Origin: Rhodanobacteraceae bacterium
GTDB lineage: Bacteria > Pseudomonadota > Gammaproteobacteria > Xanthomonadales > Rhodanobacteraceae
Direction: 5' to 3'
NCBI GenBank assembly: GCA_016790075.1
Contig: JAEUPP010000079.1
Coordinates: forward strand, 124,001 to 188,000
DNA: 64,000 nucleotides
A program made the position numbers and the translations under genes. How positions within the stretch are numbered: position 1 is the stretch's first letter; every line of letters begins with the position of its first letter. Below are positions 32,539 through 44,300 of the stretch, piece by piece. The notes under the pieces were generated by a model. The model was not told where the DNA came from, did not search any database, and saw only the letters and a program-made list of their open reading frames with translations.

Positions 32539-34788
32539 TCAGAAATCGTAACGCGCACTGAGCGTGTATTGCCGCGGCGGCCCGTAGAAGCCGGTGAGTA
32601 CGCCGAGCACAGGAATGTTATAGCCGGTAGTGCGGTATTCCTTGTTGGTCAGGTTGCTGCCCTGCAGCGCCAAGGTCCAGTCGGGATTGACCTTCCAGAT
32701 CACGCCGGCATTGAGCAGGCCATAACCATCCTGTCGAATGGCCGGACTCAGGTCGGTCGTCGGCCAGACCTCGCCCTGATAGCTATAGCCAAGCCGCGTG
32801 GCGAGACTGCCGCCGCTGGCAAGCTCGCTGCGATATTCCAGATTGACCGCGCCGGAGAAGCGCGGTGCATTGGTGAATTTCTGCTGGCTCGCGACATCGA
32901 TTCCACGCGAGAGGAAGTCGTCGTACTGGGCGTCCAGCCAGGCCAGGTTGCCGCTAAGTACCCAATGTTCGTTCGGTAACCACTGGTATTCCATTTCCAG
33001 GCCCTGGATATGGCCCTTGCCGGCGTTGGTGAAGTCGCCGAAGAAAGCGTCGTCCACGCCATCGCCGTTGCTGTCGTAGGCGGTGAATACGGACAGCTGA
33101 ATGTCCTCGTAAACGTTATAGAAATAGGCGAAATTCAGAAACAGGCTCTGCTCGGCAAGAGCCATCTTGGTGCCCAGCTCGAAGCTGTCGACCTGTTCGT
33201 CGTCGAAGGGCTCAGCCGAACGCGGCACGGCGACGGAATTTGCGCGTATGTTGAAGCCGCCGGACTTGAAGCCGCGTGAGGCAGACCCGTATAGCATGAC
33301 CTCGTCGTTGAGCCGGAAGTCGAGCGCAAGCTTGGGCGACACGTTGCTGAAATTCACCGTGCGATTGAAATTGGCAACGGTCGTGGTCGGCGTGGTGAAG
33401 GTTGCGTCGGTATAGCCCCGGTTGAGCACGATGGCATGCTTGTCCTCGTCGGTCCAGCGCGCACCGAGGTCCAGTGACAGGCGATCGGTGAAATCGAATG
33501 TCCAGTCCGCATAGGCGGCCAGACTGTCGGTAAACACGGTGCCTTGCGTGTCGCCAAACGAGGCGTTGAAAAAGTTGTTGCGCACCTGGCCACCGGCTTC
33601 GCCATCAAAGTGGTAGAGGCCCATGACCCCGCGTGCCATGCCGCCGCCGTCGTAGTTGGCCTGCAGTTCGTGCGTGGTCTGTTCGTCGCGATAGAACGCT
33701 TTCACATCGGCGATCTTGTTCGGCAACGTGTCGAAGTCGATGTTGGTCTCGGTATCGGAATCGCGCCGCGCAAGGACGTACTTGAATGCCCAGGAGTCGG
33801 TCGCGCGCCAGTTCGCTGTCGCCGACAGTCCTTTCATCTGCGTATCGTTGATATTGGGCATGCCGGCGCGAATGTCGTAGCGATCGTCCAGCGGCGTCAG
33901 TGCTGGAGCGAAGCGGTTCGGGGCCAGCATCCTGGCGCCGCGCACGCCGGACTGGTCATCCATCCAGTCGAAGGCAATGCCGAGGTCGAAGCGTTCGCTG
34001 AGATCTGCACCCAGCGAGGCGCGGAACGCATTGATTTCCTTGTCGCTGACCGGCGCGCCGTTGGTCCGGTTCTCACCGAAGCCGTCGCGGTTGAGGCTCG
34101 CGACGGCGAGCCGCGCACGGACCGGACTGTCCTCGCCGCCGACCGGTCCGGCGATCGCACCTTTTGCGTCCAGCTGACCGTAGTTGCCAACCGTGAGCTG
34201 GGCATAACCTTCGGCCTGTTTGGGCAAACCCCTGGAAATATATTTGATCGCACCGCCTATGGTGTTCTTGCCGTACAGCGTACCCTGCGGTCCACGCAGC
34301 ACCTCCACCCGCTCGACATCAAACACGTCGAGCAGTGCTCCTTGTGGGCGCGCGATATAGACATCATCGAGATAGATGCCGACGCCGGGGTCGACGCCCC
34401 AGAGCGGATCGGACTGACCAACGCCGCGAAGATAGGCAGTAACGGTGCTGCTGGAGCCGCGCGCGGCGTAAATCGTGAGATTGGGCACCTGGGCGTCGAG
34501 ATCGCTGATGTCCTCGACATTGAGCTTTTCCAGTGCGTCCGCCGTGAACGCGGTGACCGCGACCGGTACATCCTGCAGGGTTTCCTCGCGCTTGCGCGCG
34601 GTCACGGTGACGCGGTCCAGTGTGGTCGCCGCAGCATTGCCTGATTCACCCTCACCGCTTGCTGCTGGTGCCTGGGCTGCGACCGCAGGTTCCGCTACCA
34701 CGTCGCTCTCATCGCTGGCCCGGACCGTCGCCGCCGCAAGCACACTGACTATCGCCAGCATCAGACCATTTCGCTGCATCCGCTTCAT
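32539..34788 (-). CDS. TonB-dependent outer-membrane receptor
   Basis: The ATG at 34788 has AGGAGG upstream, giving 749 residues starting MKRMQRNGLML. A signal peptide is followed by a low-complexity Ala/Pro/Glu linker and then the TonB-box region TTLDRVTVTARKREETLQDVP. The plug domain includes NLTIYAARGSSSTVTAYLRGVGQ and VEVLRGPQGTLYGKNTIGGAIKYISR. The barrel ends in LSARYDF with the terminal Phe needed for membrane insertion. The sequence is close to the iron-complex receptor group, but the neighbourhood (3-hydroxybutyrate enzymes, GntP permease) suggests uptake of hydroxyacid oligomers. Substrate assignment is inference. Confidence 0.9.
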   Translation of the reverse strand: MKRMQRNGLMLAIVSVLAAATVRASDESDVVAEPAVAAQAPAASGEGESGNAAATTLDRVTVTARKREETLQDVPVAVTAFTADALEKLNVEDISDLDAQVPNLTIYAARGSSSTVTAYLRGVGQSDPLWGVDPGVGIYLDDVYIARPQGALLDVFDVERVEVLRGPQGTLYGKNTIGGAIKYISRGLPKQAEGYAQLTVGNYGQLDAKGAIAGPVGGEDSPVRARLAVASLNRDGFGENRTNGAPVSDKEINAFRASLGADLSERFDLGIAFDWMDDQSGVRGARMLAPNRFAPALTPLDDRYDIRAGMPNINDTQMKGLSATANWRATDSWAFKYVLARRDSDTETNIDFDTLPNKIADVKAFYRDEQTTHELQANYDGGGMARGVMGLYHFDGEAGGQVRNNFFNASFGDTQGTVFTDSLAAYADWTFDFTDRLSLDLGARWTDEDKHAIVLNRGYTDATFTTPTTTVANFNRTVNFSNVSPKLALDFRLNDEVMLYGSASRGFKSGGFNIRANSVAVPRSAEPFDDEQVDSFELGTKMALAEQSLFLNFAYFYNVYEDIQLSVFTAYDSNGDGVDDAFFGDFTNAGKGHIQGLEMEYQWLPNEHWVLSGNLAWLDAQYDDFLSRGIDVASQQKFTNAPRFSGAVNLEYRSELASGGSLATRLGYSYQGEVWPTTDLSPAIRQDGYGLLNAGVIWKVNPDWTLALQGSNLTNKEYRTTGYNIPVLGVLTGFYGPPRQYTLSARYDF

Positions 34789-34945
34789 CACTGCCCCTCC
34801 TGCCGGGTGCATGTAGTCAGCGGACTTGCCGCCGGTGGCCGCAAGGCTAGGCTGCGCTTGCGCGGCGCGGCATCGTACCTTCGGACAATGGGCCGTGCGC
34901 GGAGGCTTCCCGACACTCGCTGCGTCAGGCGTACGGAGCCAGGGA

Positions 34946-36349
34946 ATGTCGTTACTGATTGTGTTGGCCGCGCTGAGCTTTCTGATGTGGATCGCCTATC
35001 GCGGCCACAGCGTGATCCTGTTCGCGCCGGTCGCTGCGCTCGGCGCGGTGCTGCTGACCGACCCAACGCTGGTCGCACCCATGTTCACCGGCCTGTTCAT
35101 GGACAGGATGGTTGGTTTTATAAAGTTATATTTCCCGGTTTTCCTGCTGGGCGCAGTTTTCGGCAAGCTGATCGAGGTGTCGGGTTTTTCCAAGGCCATC
35201 GTCGCCGCGACGATACGGCTATTCGGTGCAGACCGTGCGCTGCTTTCCATCGTCGCCGTCTGCGCGCTGCTGACTTACGGCGGTGTGTCCCTGTTTGTCG
35301 TGGTGTTTGCGGTCTATCCGTTCGCCGCCGAACTGTTTCGCCAGGGCGACATTCCCAAGCGCCTGATCCCGGGCACCATCGCGCTGGGTGCGTTCACCTT
35401 CACCATGGATGCGCTGCCTGGTACGCCGCAGATCCAGAACATTATTCCGTCGGCCTTCTTTGGCACGAATGCCTGGGCCGCGCCGGTACTCGGCAGCATC
35501 GGCGCCGTGTTTATCCTGGTCCTGGGACTCTGCTATCTCGACTGGCGCCGCCGCGCCGCGCGGGCAGCCGGCGAAGGTTATGGGGATGCAGCCAGCCTGC
35601 AGAACGAACCGGCCGCGTTTGGTGGCGGCACACTGGCACACCCGCTGATCGCACTGCTGCCGCTGCTGCTGGTCGGCGTAAGCAACAAGCTGTTCACGCA
35701 CCTGATTCCGCACTACTACGGCAGCAGGCATGAATTCCTTCCCGCCGCACTGGGCAAGGCAGCTCCGGTGGTGCAGGAAGTATCCAAGGTCGCGGCAATA
35801 TGGGCAGTCGAGGGCGCTCTCCTCGTCGGCATTGCCAGCGTGCTCGTGCTTGCGTGGAAGCCGGTCACGGCAAGCTTTGCCGAAAGCTCGCGCAGCGCCA
35901 TCAGCGGCGCCCTGCTGGCGGCGATGAACACAGCATCGGAATATGGCTTCGGCGCCGTCATCGCAGCATTGCCGGGATTCGTCATCGTGGCCCAGTCCTT
36001 GGCCACGATTCCGAACCCGCTGCTCAACGAAGCCGTCACGATCACCGCACTCGCCGGCATCACCGGTTCGGCTTCCGGCGGCATGAGCATTGCGCTGGCA
36101 GCCTTGTCGGAAACCTTTATCGCCAACGCCAACGCCGCGGGTATTCCCATGGACGTGCTGCATCGCGTCGCAGCCATGGCCTCGGGCGGCATGGACACCT
36201 TGCCGCATAACGGCGCGGTCATCACCTTGCTGGCCGTGACTGGCCTCAGTCATCGCCAGGCCTACAAGGACATCTTCGCGATTACGCTGATCAAGACCAT
36301 CGCCGTGTTCATCGTCATCGCGAGCTACTACGCGACGGGGTTGGTGTAG
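34946..36349 (+). CDS. GntP-family permease, probably for 3-hydroxybutyrate
   Basis: The ATG at 34946 (GGAG seven bases before it) gives 467 residues starting MSLLIVLAALSFLMWIAYRGHS. There are about 12 membrane segments. GntP-family signatures include LGAVFGKLIEVSGFSKAI, LTYGGVSLFVVVFAVYPFAAELFR, FTFTMDALPGTPQIQNIIP and NAAGIPMDVLHRVAAMASGGMDTLPHNGAV. Members carry gluconate or other hydroxy acids with protons; a beta-hydroxybutyrate branch exists. It is divergent from the TonB receptor and lies in the same island. Its stop codon TAG is inside the first arm of the repeat at 36346. Confidence 0.85.
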   Translation: MSLLIVLAALSFLMWIAYRGHSVILFAPVAALGAVLLTDPTLVAPMFTGLFMDRMVGFIKLYFPVFLLGAVFGKLIEVSGFSKAIVAATIRLFGADRALLSIVAVCALLTYGGVSLFVVVFAVYPFAAELFRQGDIPKRLIPGTIALGAFTFTMDALPGTPQIQNIIPSAFFGTNAWAAPVLGSIGAVFILVLGLCYLDWRRRAARAAGEGYGDAASLQNEPAAFGGGTLAHPLIALLPLLLVGVSNKLFTHLIPHYYGSRHEFLPAALGKAAPVVQEVSKVAAIWAVEGALLVGIASVLVLAWKPVTASFAESSRSAISGALLAAMNTASEYGFGAVIAALPGFVIVAQSLATIPNPLLNEAVTITALAGITGSASGGMSIALAALSETFIANANAAGIPMDVLHRVAAMASGGMDTLPHNGAVITLLAVTGLSHRQAYKDIFAITLIKTIAVFIVIASYYATGLV

Positions 36350-36474
36350 GGTGGGTCTTGGCCCACCGATATGAGGGCAGATTTGCTGCCGGGATGATCA
36401 TGGCAGGGTGCCGTGTTTCGATCGCCGGCCGTGGTAGCGGATGCACCGCGACGGTGGGCTGAAGCCCACCCTAC
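36346..36474. repeat. inverted REP-like repeat between convergent genes
   Basis: A first arm at 36346-36367 reads GTAGGGTGGG then TCTTGGCCCACC. A second arm at 36453-36474 is its reverse complement with a few changes (GGTGGGCTGAAGCCCACC then CTAC). Each arm is itself a hairpin around GGTGGGC/GCCCACC. Elements of this kind are dispersed in genomes of this group. The pair flanks 85 bases and can also act as a two-way terminator for the permease and EamA genes. Confidence 0.7.
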
Positions 36475-36485
36475 GTGACTTTTTG

Positions 36486-37439
36486 TCAAACGACTTGTCG
36501 CTGCGGTTTCAGCTGCGCCGCCAGCATCACGCCGGCAACGAGCAAGACGATACCGGCCAGCGTCCAGGGCGCTGGCAGCGTACTGCGCAGCACATAGGCA
36601 TAGGCCAGCGCGGCCAGCGTTTCAAACACGATGAGCTGACCGGCTATCGCCGTCGGCAGGCGCTGGCTAGCCTGGTTCCAGCACAGGGTGCCCAGCCACG
36701 AAGCAAACAGGCCTATCGCCGCCATCAGCAGTACAAAACGCAGCGGCTGCGGTCCCAGCGGCATGGTGAAATCCGCCGCGATCCACGGCATTGCGATCCA
36801 GACCAGGACATAGCCCAGTGCCGCCAGCGGCAACGTGACCAGGCCTTGCGCGGTGGCCCAGACGCGCGCGGAACGATCCGGATGCGCACGCAGCCAGTCG
36901 GCGTTGCGCAGCGGATACCAGGTCCAGCACACGACCGCTGCCAGCGCAAGTAACGCACCGATTACGTAGCGGCTCGAATCGGCCGTGTGATCGGCGCGCA
37001 ATGCCGCGAACTCGGCCTGATTCACGCAGGCCACGCCGAGGGCGATCAGCAGCAGCGGCGGGGCAAGCTGGCGCCAGTGCAAGCGTCCATCGCGTTGTGC
37101 ATTGCGCCGGTTGGCGGCGATTGCGATGACTACCGGCAAGCTGCCGACCAGCATGGTCGGCAGCGGAGCTCCCGCACGCTGGATCGCCGCCGCAAGACAA
37201 ACGTAGTACAGCAGATTGCCGACCGCCGAGAGTTTCAGCGCCTCTATCCAGTCGCTGCGCTGCAGGCGGCGCAACTCGCCGCGATCGAACCAGGCCAGCG
37301 GCAGCGCAATCAGGCCGAAGGCCAGATAGCGCGCGACTGACAGCAATGCTGCCGGATAGTCGGGCAGCAGCAGCGGCCCGATAAAGACCATGCCCCAGAA
37401 CAGACCCGCGACCAGCGCGTAGAAAATACCGATAACCAT
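36486..37439 (-). CDS. EamA/DMT-family transporter
   Basis: A 317-residue protein with ten hydrophobic segments in two halves, the pattern of drug/metabolite transporters. Features include GLFWGMVFIGPLLLPDYPAALLSVARYLAFGLIALPL in the first half and WLGTLCWNQASQRLPTAIAGQLIVFETLAALAYAYVLR in the second. Members export amino acids or other metabolites. It starts 47 bases after the AraC gene on the same strand, so that regulator may control it. Confidence 0.85.
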   Translation of the reverse strand: MVIGIFYALVAGLFWGMVFIGPLLLPDYPAALLSVARYLAFGLIALPLAWFDRGELRRLQRSDWIEALKLSAVGNLLYYVCLAAAIQRAGAPLPTMLVGSLPVVIAIAANRRNAQRDGRLHWRQLAPPLLLIALGVACVNQAEFAALRADHTADSSRYVIGALLALAAVVCWTWYPLRNADWLRAHPDRSARVWATAQGLVTLPLAALGYVLVWIAMPWIAADFTMPLGPQPLRFVLLMAAIGLFASWLGTLCWNQASQRLPTAIAGQLIVFETLAALAYAYVLRSTLPAPWTLAGIVLLVAGVMLAAQLKPQRQVV

Positions 37440-37486
37440 GGGCGCAGCCTGCCGTGGCAGGCTGCTCTGGTCTTGTCGCAGATTGC

Positions 37487-38311
37487 TCAGCGGCGCAGCT
37501 GGCGCTGGTAGCGCGCCGGTGTCACGCCGTAGCGCTGCGCGAACGCTCGTGTCAGATGCGCTTGATCCGCGAGTCCGCAGGCCGCCGCCACCTGAGCCGG
37601 CGCCGTGCCGGCAGCGAGCTGCCGCTTGGCCTGCTGCAGGCGCAAGGCCATCAGCATCTGCTGCGGTGTCGCGTGATAGTGCGCGCGGAAGCGGCGCAGG
37701 AAGTGAAATGGACTCAGATTGGCTACAGCGGCCAGCTGCTCCAGCGTCAGGCGTTGCGACAGATTGGCGCGCAGGAATTCCACCACGCGCTCAAAACGCG
37801 GCACACCTTCCGCAGCTTGCGGCCGCGGCCGGCGCGCATGCGGCGCGAATTCGTGCAAAAGCTCCAGCAGCAGGCTGTCGAAGGCCAGCGGCGAGTGCGC
37901 CTGCCAAAGCCGTTGCAGCAGCGCGGTCACGCGCCGCGCGCGCGGCGCGTCCGTCTGCACGGCGCGGTCAAACCACCAGTCGCGCTCACCGCTGATTTCA
38001 GCCGCCACCTCCGCATCGAGATAGATCATGCGATAGCACCAGCCGGCCTCGGTTTCCGCACGGCCGGTATGCAGCTCGTCCGGATTCATCAGCACCAGCG
38101 AGTCCGGCGGGGCGAGATGATCACTACCGCGCAGGCGGAAACGTTCCACGCCGCGCTCGATCGCACCCAGTCCGAAGGCGGCATGGGTATGCGGCTCGAA
38201 GGCATGACGCACGATATGTGCGCGATAGAGCTCCACGCCGCCGCGATGCGCCGGATGAAGAAACTCAGCGCTGTCGGCGGCAAACTCAAAACTGGCGGGG
38301 ACTCCCTGCAT
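37487..38311 (-). CDS. AraC-family transcription regulator
   Basis: A 274-residue regulator with an N-terminal cupin domain (HTHAAFGLGAIERGVERFRLRG, LMNPDELHTG) of the AraC-ligand type. The C-terminal double HTH reads FLRANLSQRLTLEQLAAVANLSPFHFLRRFRAHYHATPQQML then LAAGTAPAQVAAACGLADQAHLTRAFAQRYGVTPARYQRQ. It lies between the NRPS (28 bases downstream of its stop) and the EamA exporter on the same strand. It could regulate the exporter, which might export the NRPS product; this is a guess from gene order. Confidence 0.9.
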   Translation of the reverse strand: MQGVPASFEFAADSAEFLHPAHRGGVELYRAHIVRHAFEPHTHAAFGLGAIERGVERFRLRGSDHLAPPDSLVLMNPDELHTGRAETEAGWCYRMIYLDAEVAAEISGERDWWFDRAVQTDAPRARRVTALLQRLWQAHSPLAFDSLLLELLHEFAPHARRPRPQAAEGVPRFERVVEFLRANLSQRLTLEQLAAVANLSPFHFLRRFRAHYHATPQQMLMALRLQQAKRQLAAGTAPAQVAAACGLADQAHLTRAFAQRYGVTPARYQRQLRR

Positions 38312-38339
38312 GGCGCCAGCTTGCCATAGCCGCGCCGCT

Positions 38340-41300
38340 TCAGCGCGGCGCGGCCTGCAGCCCCTCGGCGAGCGCGGCCGCCGTGCCCGTGATAAACGGC
38401 GGCGTCATCATCGAAAAGTGGCAGCCGTCCACCTCGTGCACGCGCAGCGCGGAAAGCGGCAATACACGTTCCCAGCCGCGGTATGCCTGCATGGCCGGAA
38501 AGTCGCAGCGCTGCGCCTTGATCAGATCCACACGCAGATGCAGCGGCCGCGCCGCGTAACGCCGTGCCGCCAGCGCATAGATTTCGTGCCGCGCCAGACA
38601 TTCCTGCTGCCGCGCCGGTTCCAGCGCGGCGACATGCAGCGGCGTTTCAGCAAAGTCTGCCGGCCGCTCGTCCGTCGTGGGTTCATCGAAACGGTAGTAG
38701 CTGTCGATAAGGCCGAGATAGTCGACCTGTTCACCCGCGTCGACCAGCCGCGTCGCCAGTTCGTAGGCCAGCAGCCCGCCAAATGACCAGCCTGCGAGGC
38801 GATATGGGCCGTGTGGTTGCCGCTCGCGCAGGACTCGCAACAGATGCTCGGCGAGTAGTGAGATGGAAGCACTCTCTTCGTCTTCTTCGACCGTGGTCGC
38901 GAGTCCATAAAGCGGGACATCATCAGGGAGATGCGGCGCAAGCACATGCGCATAAAGCACGAGCCCGAACCCATCGTGGCAAAGAAACAACGGTGACTCT
39001 TTGCCCTGTGACCGTATCTCAACTAGCGCAGAACGGGTCTCGACTTCATGCCGCTGCAACAGGTCCGCCAGACTGTGTATCGTCGGACATCTAAAGATGT
39101 CGGCAATATCGACGTGCAGACCGTCCATTTCTAAACGTCTGCATAGTCGCAAGGTCAGCAGCGAATGCCCACCGATTGAGAAGAAATTGTCGCCTCGGCC
39201 TACGTCCTGGCGACCCAACACATCATGCCAAGCAGCCGCAACGCGCTGCTCCAGTGCTCCTTGCGGTGCGGTATCGGTGAGGGTTGCCACGTGGGCTGCC
39301 TCGGGCGCGGGCAACGCATTGCGATCAAGCTTGCCGTTCGAATTCAATGGCAGTTGATCCATGCGCACAAACAGTGCCGGCACCATATAGTCTGGCAGCA
39401 CCGCTGCCAGATGTGCGCGAAGCATGAGCGCATTGACTCCTTCGGTAATCGATGCCGCAACCCAATAGGCGACGAGGACAGCCTCACCGTTTACGTCACG
39501 TCGCAACGCAACGGCGGCCTCGGACACATCTGGGAACCGCACGAGATGGCTTTCGATTTCGCTGAGCTCTATCCGGAAACCTCGCAGCTTGATCTGCGCG
39601 TCGTTGCGCCCAAGAAAATCGATTTCGCCATTCGGTAGCCAGCGCGCTTGATCGCCGGTCTTATACATATGCTCGCGCGTATCGTTGGCAAACGGGTCGG
39701 GCAGGAACCGCTCCGCGTTTAGCGCAGGTCTGTTGAAATACCCGCGCGCGACCGGAGTGCCGCCAATATAAAGTTCGCCGGTTACGCCCGGCGGAACCAG
39801 CCTATGTTCGGCGTCAAGTACATAGAGTCGACAATTGTCGATCGGTCTACCGATAGGAACGCGAGCTGCTCCATGATTGGGGCTGCAACGGTGCCAGCTA
39901 ACATCTATCGACGCCTCAGTTGGTCCGTAGAGATTCTGAATCTCCACGCCGGGCAATTTCCGCAAACAGTCTTCGACAACGGCGGGTGGCAACTCTTCAC
40001 CACTGCAGACCACGTAACGCAGGTGTGGAAAGTCGAGCGTTCCGCGCTGTGCCAAGAACAGATGCAACATTGATGGCACGAAGTGCAGGATTGTTACGCG
40101 TTTTTCACGCATGACCCGAGCTATGCGCTCCGGATCACGGTGACTGTCCTGTTCTGCCAGGACTAGCCGTGCACCACAGATTAGCGGCAGGAAGACCTCC
40201 CAAACCGACACGTCAAATCCGAGTGCGGTCTTTTGCAGGACGACATCGGCCGGCCCAATCGAGAAATGACGCTGCATCCAGGTCAGGCGGTTTACTATCG
40301 ATCGGTGTTGAAGCATGACCCCTTTGGGTAGCCCCGTCGAACCGGAGGTGTAGATGAGGTACGCCAGTTCGGTTGAGTCCTGGGTCACGACGGACTCTTG
40401 CAGCGATGACTCCGCCATCGCTGCCATAACGTCGATGAGCAAGGGAATGGTCGCAAGAGTCTCCAGCGAAGGAATTTCGCCGGCGTGCAGCAGCCATTTC
40501 GGCTTGCAGTCGTCAAGAACATGAATCTTGCGTGCATCCGGATGTGTTGTATCTAATGGTACGTATGCGCCTCCCGCTTTCAAAATAGCCAGCACAGCAA
40601 CAATCATCGGCATACTTCGAGAAATGTGAACCGCTACGAAAGAGCCCGAGCGAACACCGGCCATGCGCAGATGACATGCGAGGCGATCGGCGCGTTCCTC
40701 AAGTTGCGCATAGGTCAATTGCTCAGGGCCACTTTCGAGTGCGACGGCGGAAGGAGTTGCCTGCGCCTGTTTGCGTACTAGGTCGTGCAGACAGCAGTCA
40801 TGCGGAAAATCACGCGCAGTGTCATTCCACTCTACCAGCACCCGATGACGCTGGTCCGACGACAGCACGTCGATGCAGTCAATGGTCGGATCTGCTCCGT
40901 TGACGACACAGCTGAGTATGGTAAGCCAATGATCTTTGTAGCGTTCAATCGTTTCTACATCGAATAACGCCGAAGCGAATTCGATGCCGCCGTGAATTCC
41001 GTCGACCGCGTCTGCCAGGTTGAGGGATAGGTCGAATTTCGCGTGCCGTGGAACGCAATCGTGCAGCAAGCTCGCGGTCGCTCCATGAAGTAGCGGCACG
41101 TCTGTCACTCCGCCTTGCCACGCAAACATCACTTGGAAAATCGGATTGTAAGCAAGGCTGCGCGTTTCGCAGACTGACTCGACGATCTTCTCGAACGCGA
41201 TGTCCTGGTGCTGCTGCGCCTCCAGCGAGCAGCGTTCAACGCGCTTGAGCAGCTCCGACAGATGCGGCGTTCCCGATAGGTCGAGACGCAGCGGCAACGT

Positions 41301-44300
41301 ACTCACGAGCAGGCCGATCAACGGCTGTGCCTCGGGTCGCGAACGGTTCGCGCTAGGCGTACCAACGACAATGTCAGCCTGGGCGGACAACCGGGAAAGC
41401 AGCAATGCCCAACTTGTTAGTAGCACGACAAATGGTGTGGTGCCGAAGCGGCGCGCCGTCGCACGCACACGCGCCGAGAGGGTTCTGTCGAGGCGGCAGG
41501 AAACAAACGCGCCGCTGAAGTCTTGCTGTGTCGGCCGCACGCGATCAGCTGCGAGTTCGAGCAGTGCAGGTGCGCCATGAAGCTTCGCTCGCCAATACGA
41601 CGCCAGGTGCTGTGTATGTCGTGCGCTTGCCTGGCGTTGAGCGAGTGCCCAGTCGGCGAATTGCCATGTAAGAGGCGGTAACGTGGCTGCAACGCCGGCT
41701 GCGGCGGCGTTGTAAAGCGCTGCAAAATCTTGCAGCAACACCCTCGTCGACCACCCGTCACTTACAATGTGATGCATTGCGAAGAGCAGGACGTGACTCT
41801 CGTCGGACTCTGCGTACACGCAGACTCGAAACAGAGGCCCGCTTTCCAGGTTGAAGTGACGGTCTGTTTCATCCTCAATGAAATCTTGCAGGCCGGTTGC
41901 GTAGTCCGCGCTGTGTGAAGCACGACGGATAGCGACGGCGCAGGCACGCGGCGGGAGAACGCGCATTTTGGGACGGCCGTCATGTTCAGTGAACACAGTG
42001 CGTAGCGATTCGTGGCGTTCGAGCAGTCCATCAAGGCTGCGCGCAAGTGCCGAACCGCTGAGATGGCCGTGGAGGCGCAGACCAAATACGATGTTGTAAG
42101 CTGCGGCTGCACCAGGCAGTTTGCTCAAAAACCACAACCCTTCTTGCTCGAATGAAAGACTCCCTCTTTCCGTGCTGATCGGAGCTGAGGGTTCGACCGC
42201 ATCCGCGGGGCCTGCGCGTTCCAATAGTCGCGCGAAGTCACTGAGTACAGGATGTGCAAACAAGTCAGGCAGAGTTGCTTCAATGGTCAATGTCCGGCGT
42301 AACCGCGCCAGAACCTGTACCGCAGCAAGAGAGTGACCGCCAAGCTCGAAGAAGTGAGCGTTTGCTCCGGGTGGGGAACAACCCAAGACGTCGCTCCAGA
42401 TTTCAGCGAGCAAGGTCTCTATATGCGTGGACGGAGCAACGAATTCGTGTTCGACCGATTCATCGATGAGAGGTAGCGCGCTGCGATCGACTTTACCGTT
42501 TGGCGTCAATGGCAGACGTGGAACGACAATGAATTGTGCTGGCACCATGTAGTCCGGCAACAGGCGTCCGAGCGCAGCAGCGAGTTCCCGCGTTTTTCGA
42601 GTCTCATTTGCGAGCTGCATCGGAATATTGGTCGAGGCGCCAGGCGGTTCGGTCCGCCCAGTAAGCAATCGGTCGTGGCACTTTATTAGCTCCGCGGCCT
42701 TCGCTATCAGCAGATGGAAGCGGCCTTCGCGGTCGGACCCCAACCAACTAGCTTCAGCGCAGTAGCCGTGGCTCTGCAATTGCGCCACTGCTTCGGCTGG
42801 GCTCAGCCGCAGTTGGCAATCACTGGACGTACCATCGACGAGCTCGTTTCCGATATTCTCGATCACCGCAACGAGTGTAGAGTCGTCCGCAAGTGCGTCC
42901 AGCGCTCTCGCCAGCGTCGTTGGATCACCGGAGGCATCGAAGTAACGCGCATGCGCCAAGAATGGCTGCGCACTGTGTAGAACGACATCGTAACGGTAAG
43001 TAGTAAGTTCGTTACGGTTCTCACTCGTCTTTGGTAATACCTGAATTTCTGAAACTCGCTGTTGCTCGACCAAGGCGCGGAAGTAGCCCGGCGCGACGAG
43101 AAGCTCTTTTTCACGACGCAGCGACTCGTGAGCAGCCCTGTCGAGTTCGCTGACCGATGCCGACGGCGCAGCGTAGCGGCTCTTTGAACGATGAAAATGC
43201 TCGGCAAGCAGTAGATTACGAACATCGCCGATGAACACGCGCCCACCAGCTGCGAGTCGTGCCAATGCTGCGTCAACTACATGGTCTAGATAGAGCTGAT
43301 CCGGAAAGTACTGAATCACCGAGTTGATGATGATGGTGTCGTACAAGTCGGAACCGAAGCGATCCGTCTCATCAGCGCGAGCCTGAATCAGCTCGACTCC
43401 GGCGATGCGCTCTCGTTCAACTTTGCGCTGGAGATTGGTCAGCGCCTCGTTCGAAAAGTCGACTCCCACATAACGTGCGCAATCGCGTGCGAGGGCCAAT
43501 AACAGCAGACCTGATCCGCAACCGATCTCCAGTACTCGCTGTGGTTGCAGCGCGCGTATGCGATCCACGGTCTGGTTCTGCCAGTCACGCATCTCGGCAA
43601 TAGGAATCGGATCACCTGTGAAACTGCTATTCCAGCCACCAAAATCGAACAGTACATCGGGATCAGGAGCGCAGTAGTTCTCGTCGTACAGTCGCTGCCA
43701 CTCATTCAGCCGAGATTCTTCGTCCGTATTGTTGTTGGTAAGGCTGACGTAGGCGACGAGTCGTGATGACGCAGGTAAGCCTGCAGCGACCACAAAAGCT
43801 TCACGTACGGTCGGTAGTGCAGTGAGGCAGGCTTCCACTTCACCCAACTCGACACGCATACCGCGCAGCTTGATCTGATCGTCAGCACGCCCCAAAAACT
43901 CGATACGCCCGTCTGTGAGTCGCCGTACCCGATCACCTGTTCGGTAAAGGCGAGCGCCGGAATCGGAAGCAAAGGGATCGGCAACGAACATACGCGCTGT
44001 CAATTCAGGAAGCCCGAAGTATCCATTCGATATTCCGGCTCCACCGAGATATAACTCACCAGCTACACCGGCAGGTTGTGGTTGCATCAATGTGTCGAGA
44101 ACATAAGCGTCTGTGTTTGGAATCGGGCGTCCAATTGTGATCGGACCAGTGCTTTCGACAGTGTCGAATGTCGCAACGACACTGGCCTCAGCTGGCCCGT
44201 AGAGGTTCAACAGCCGAAAACCGCACTGTGTCGGCGCGTGACGGGTCAGGCGGGCTCCGCCGGTAGCCAGTACACGCAACGTTGCTGGGAAAAGTCCTTG

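Noticed and set aside
30773-32551. 592-residue plus-strand open frame opposite the hybrid kinase
   Set aside because: It is rich in Arg, Gln and His and is the mirror of a high-GC coding strand; the minus-strand protein has full domain structure.
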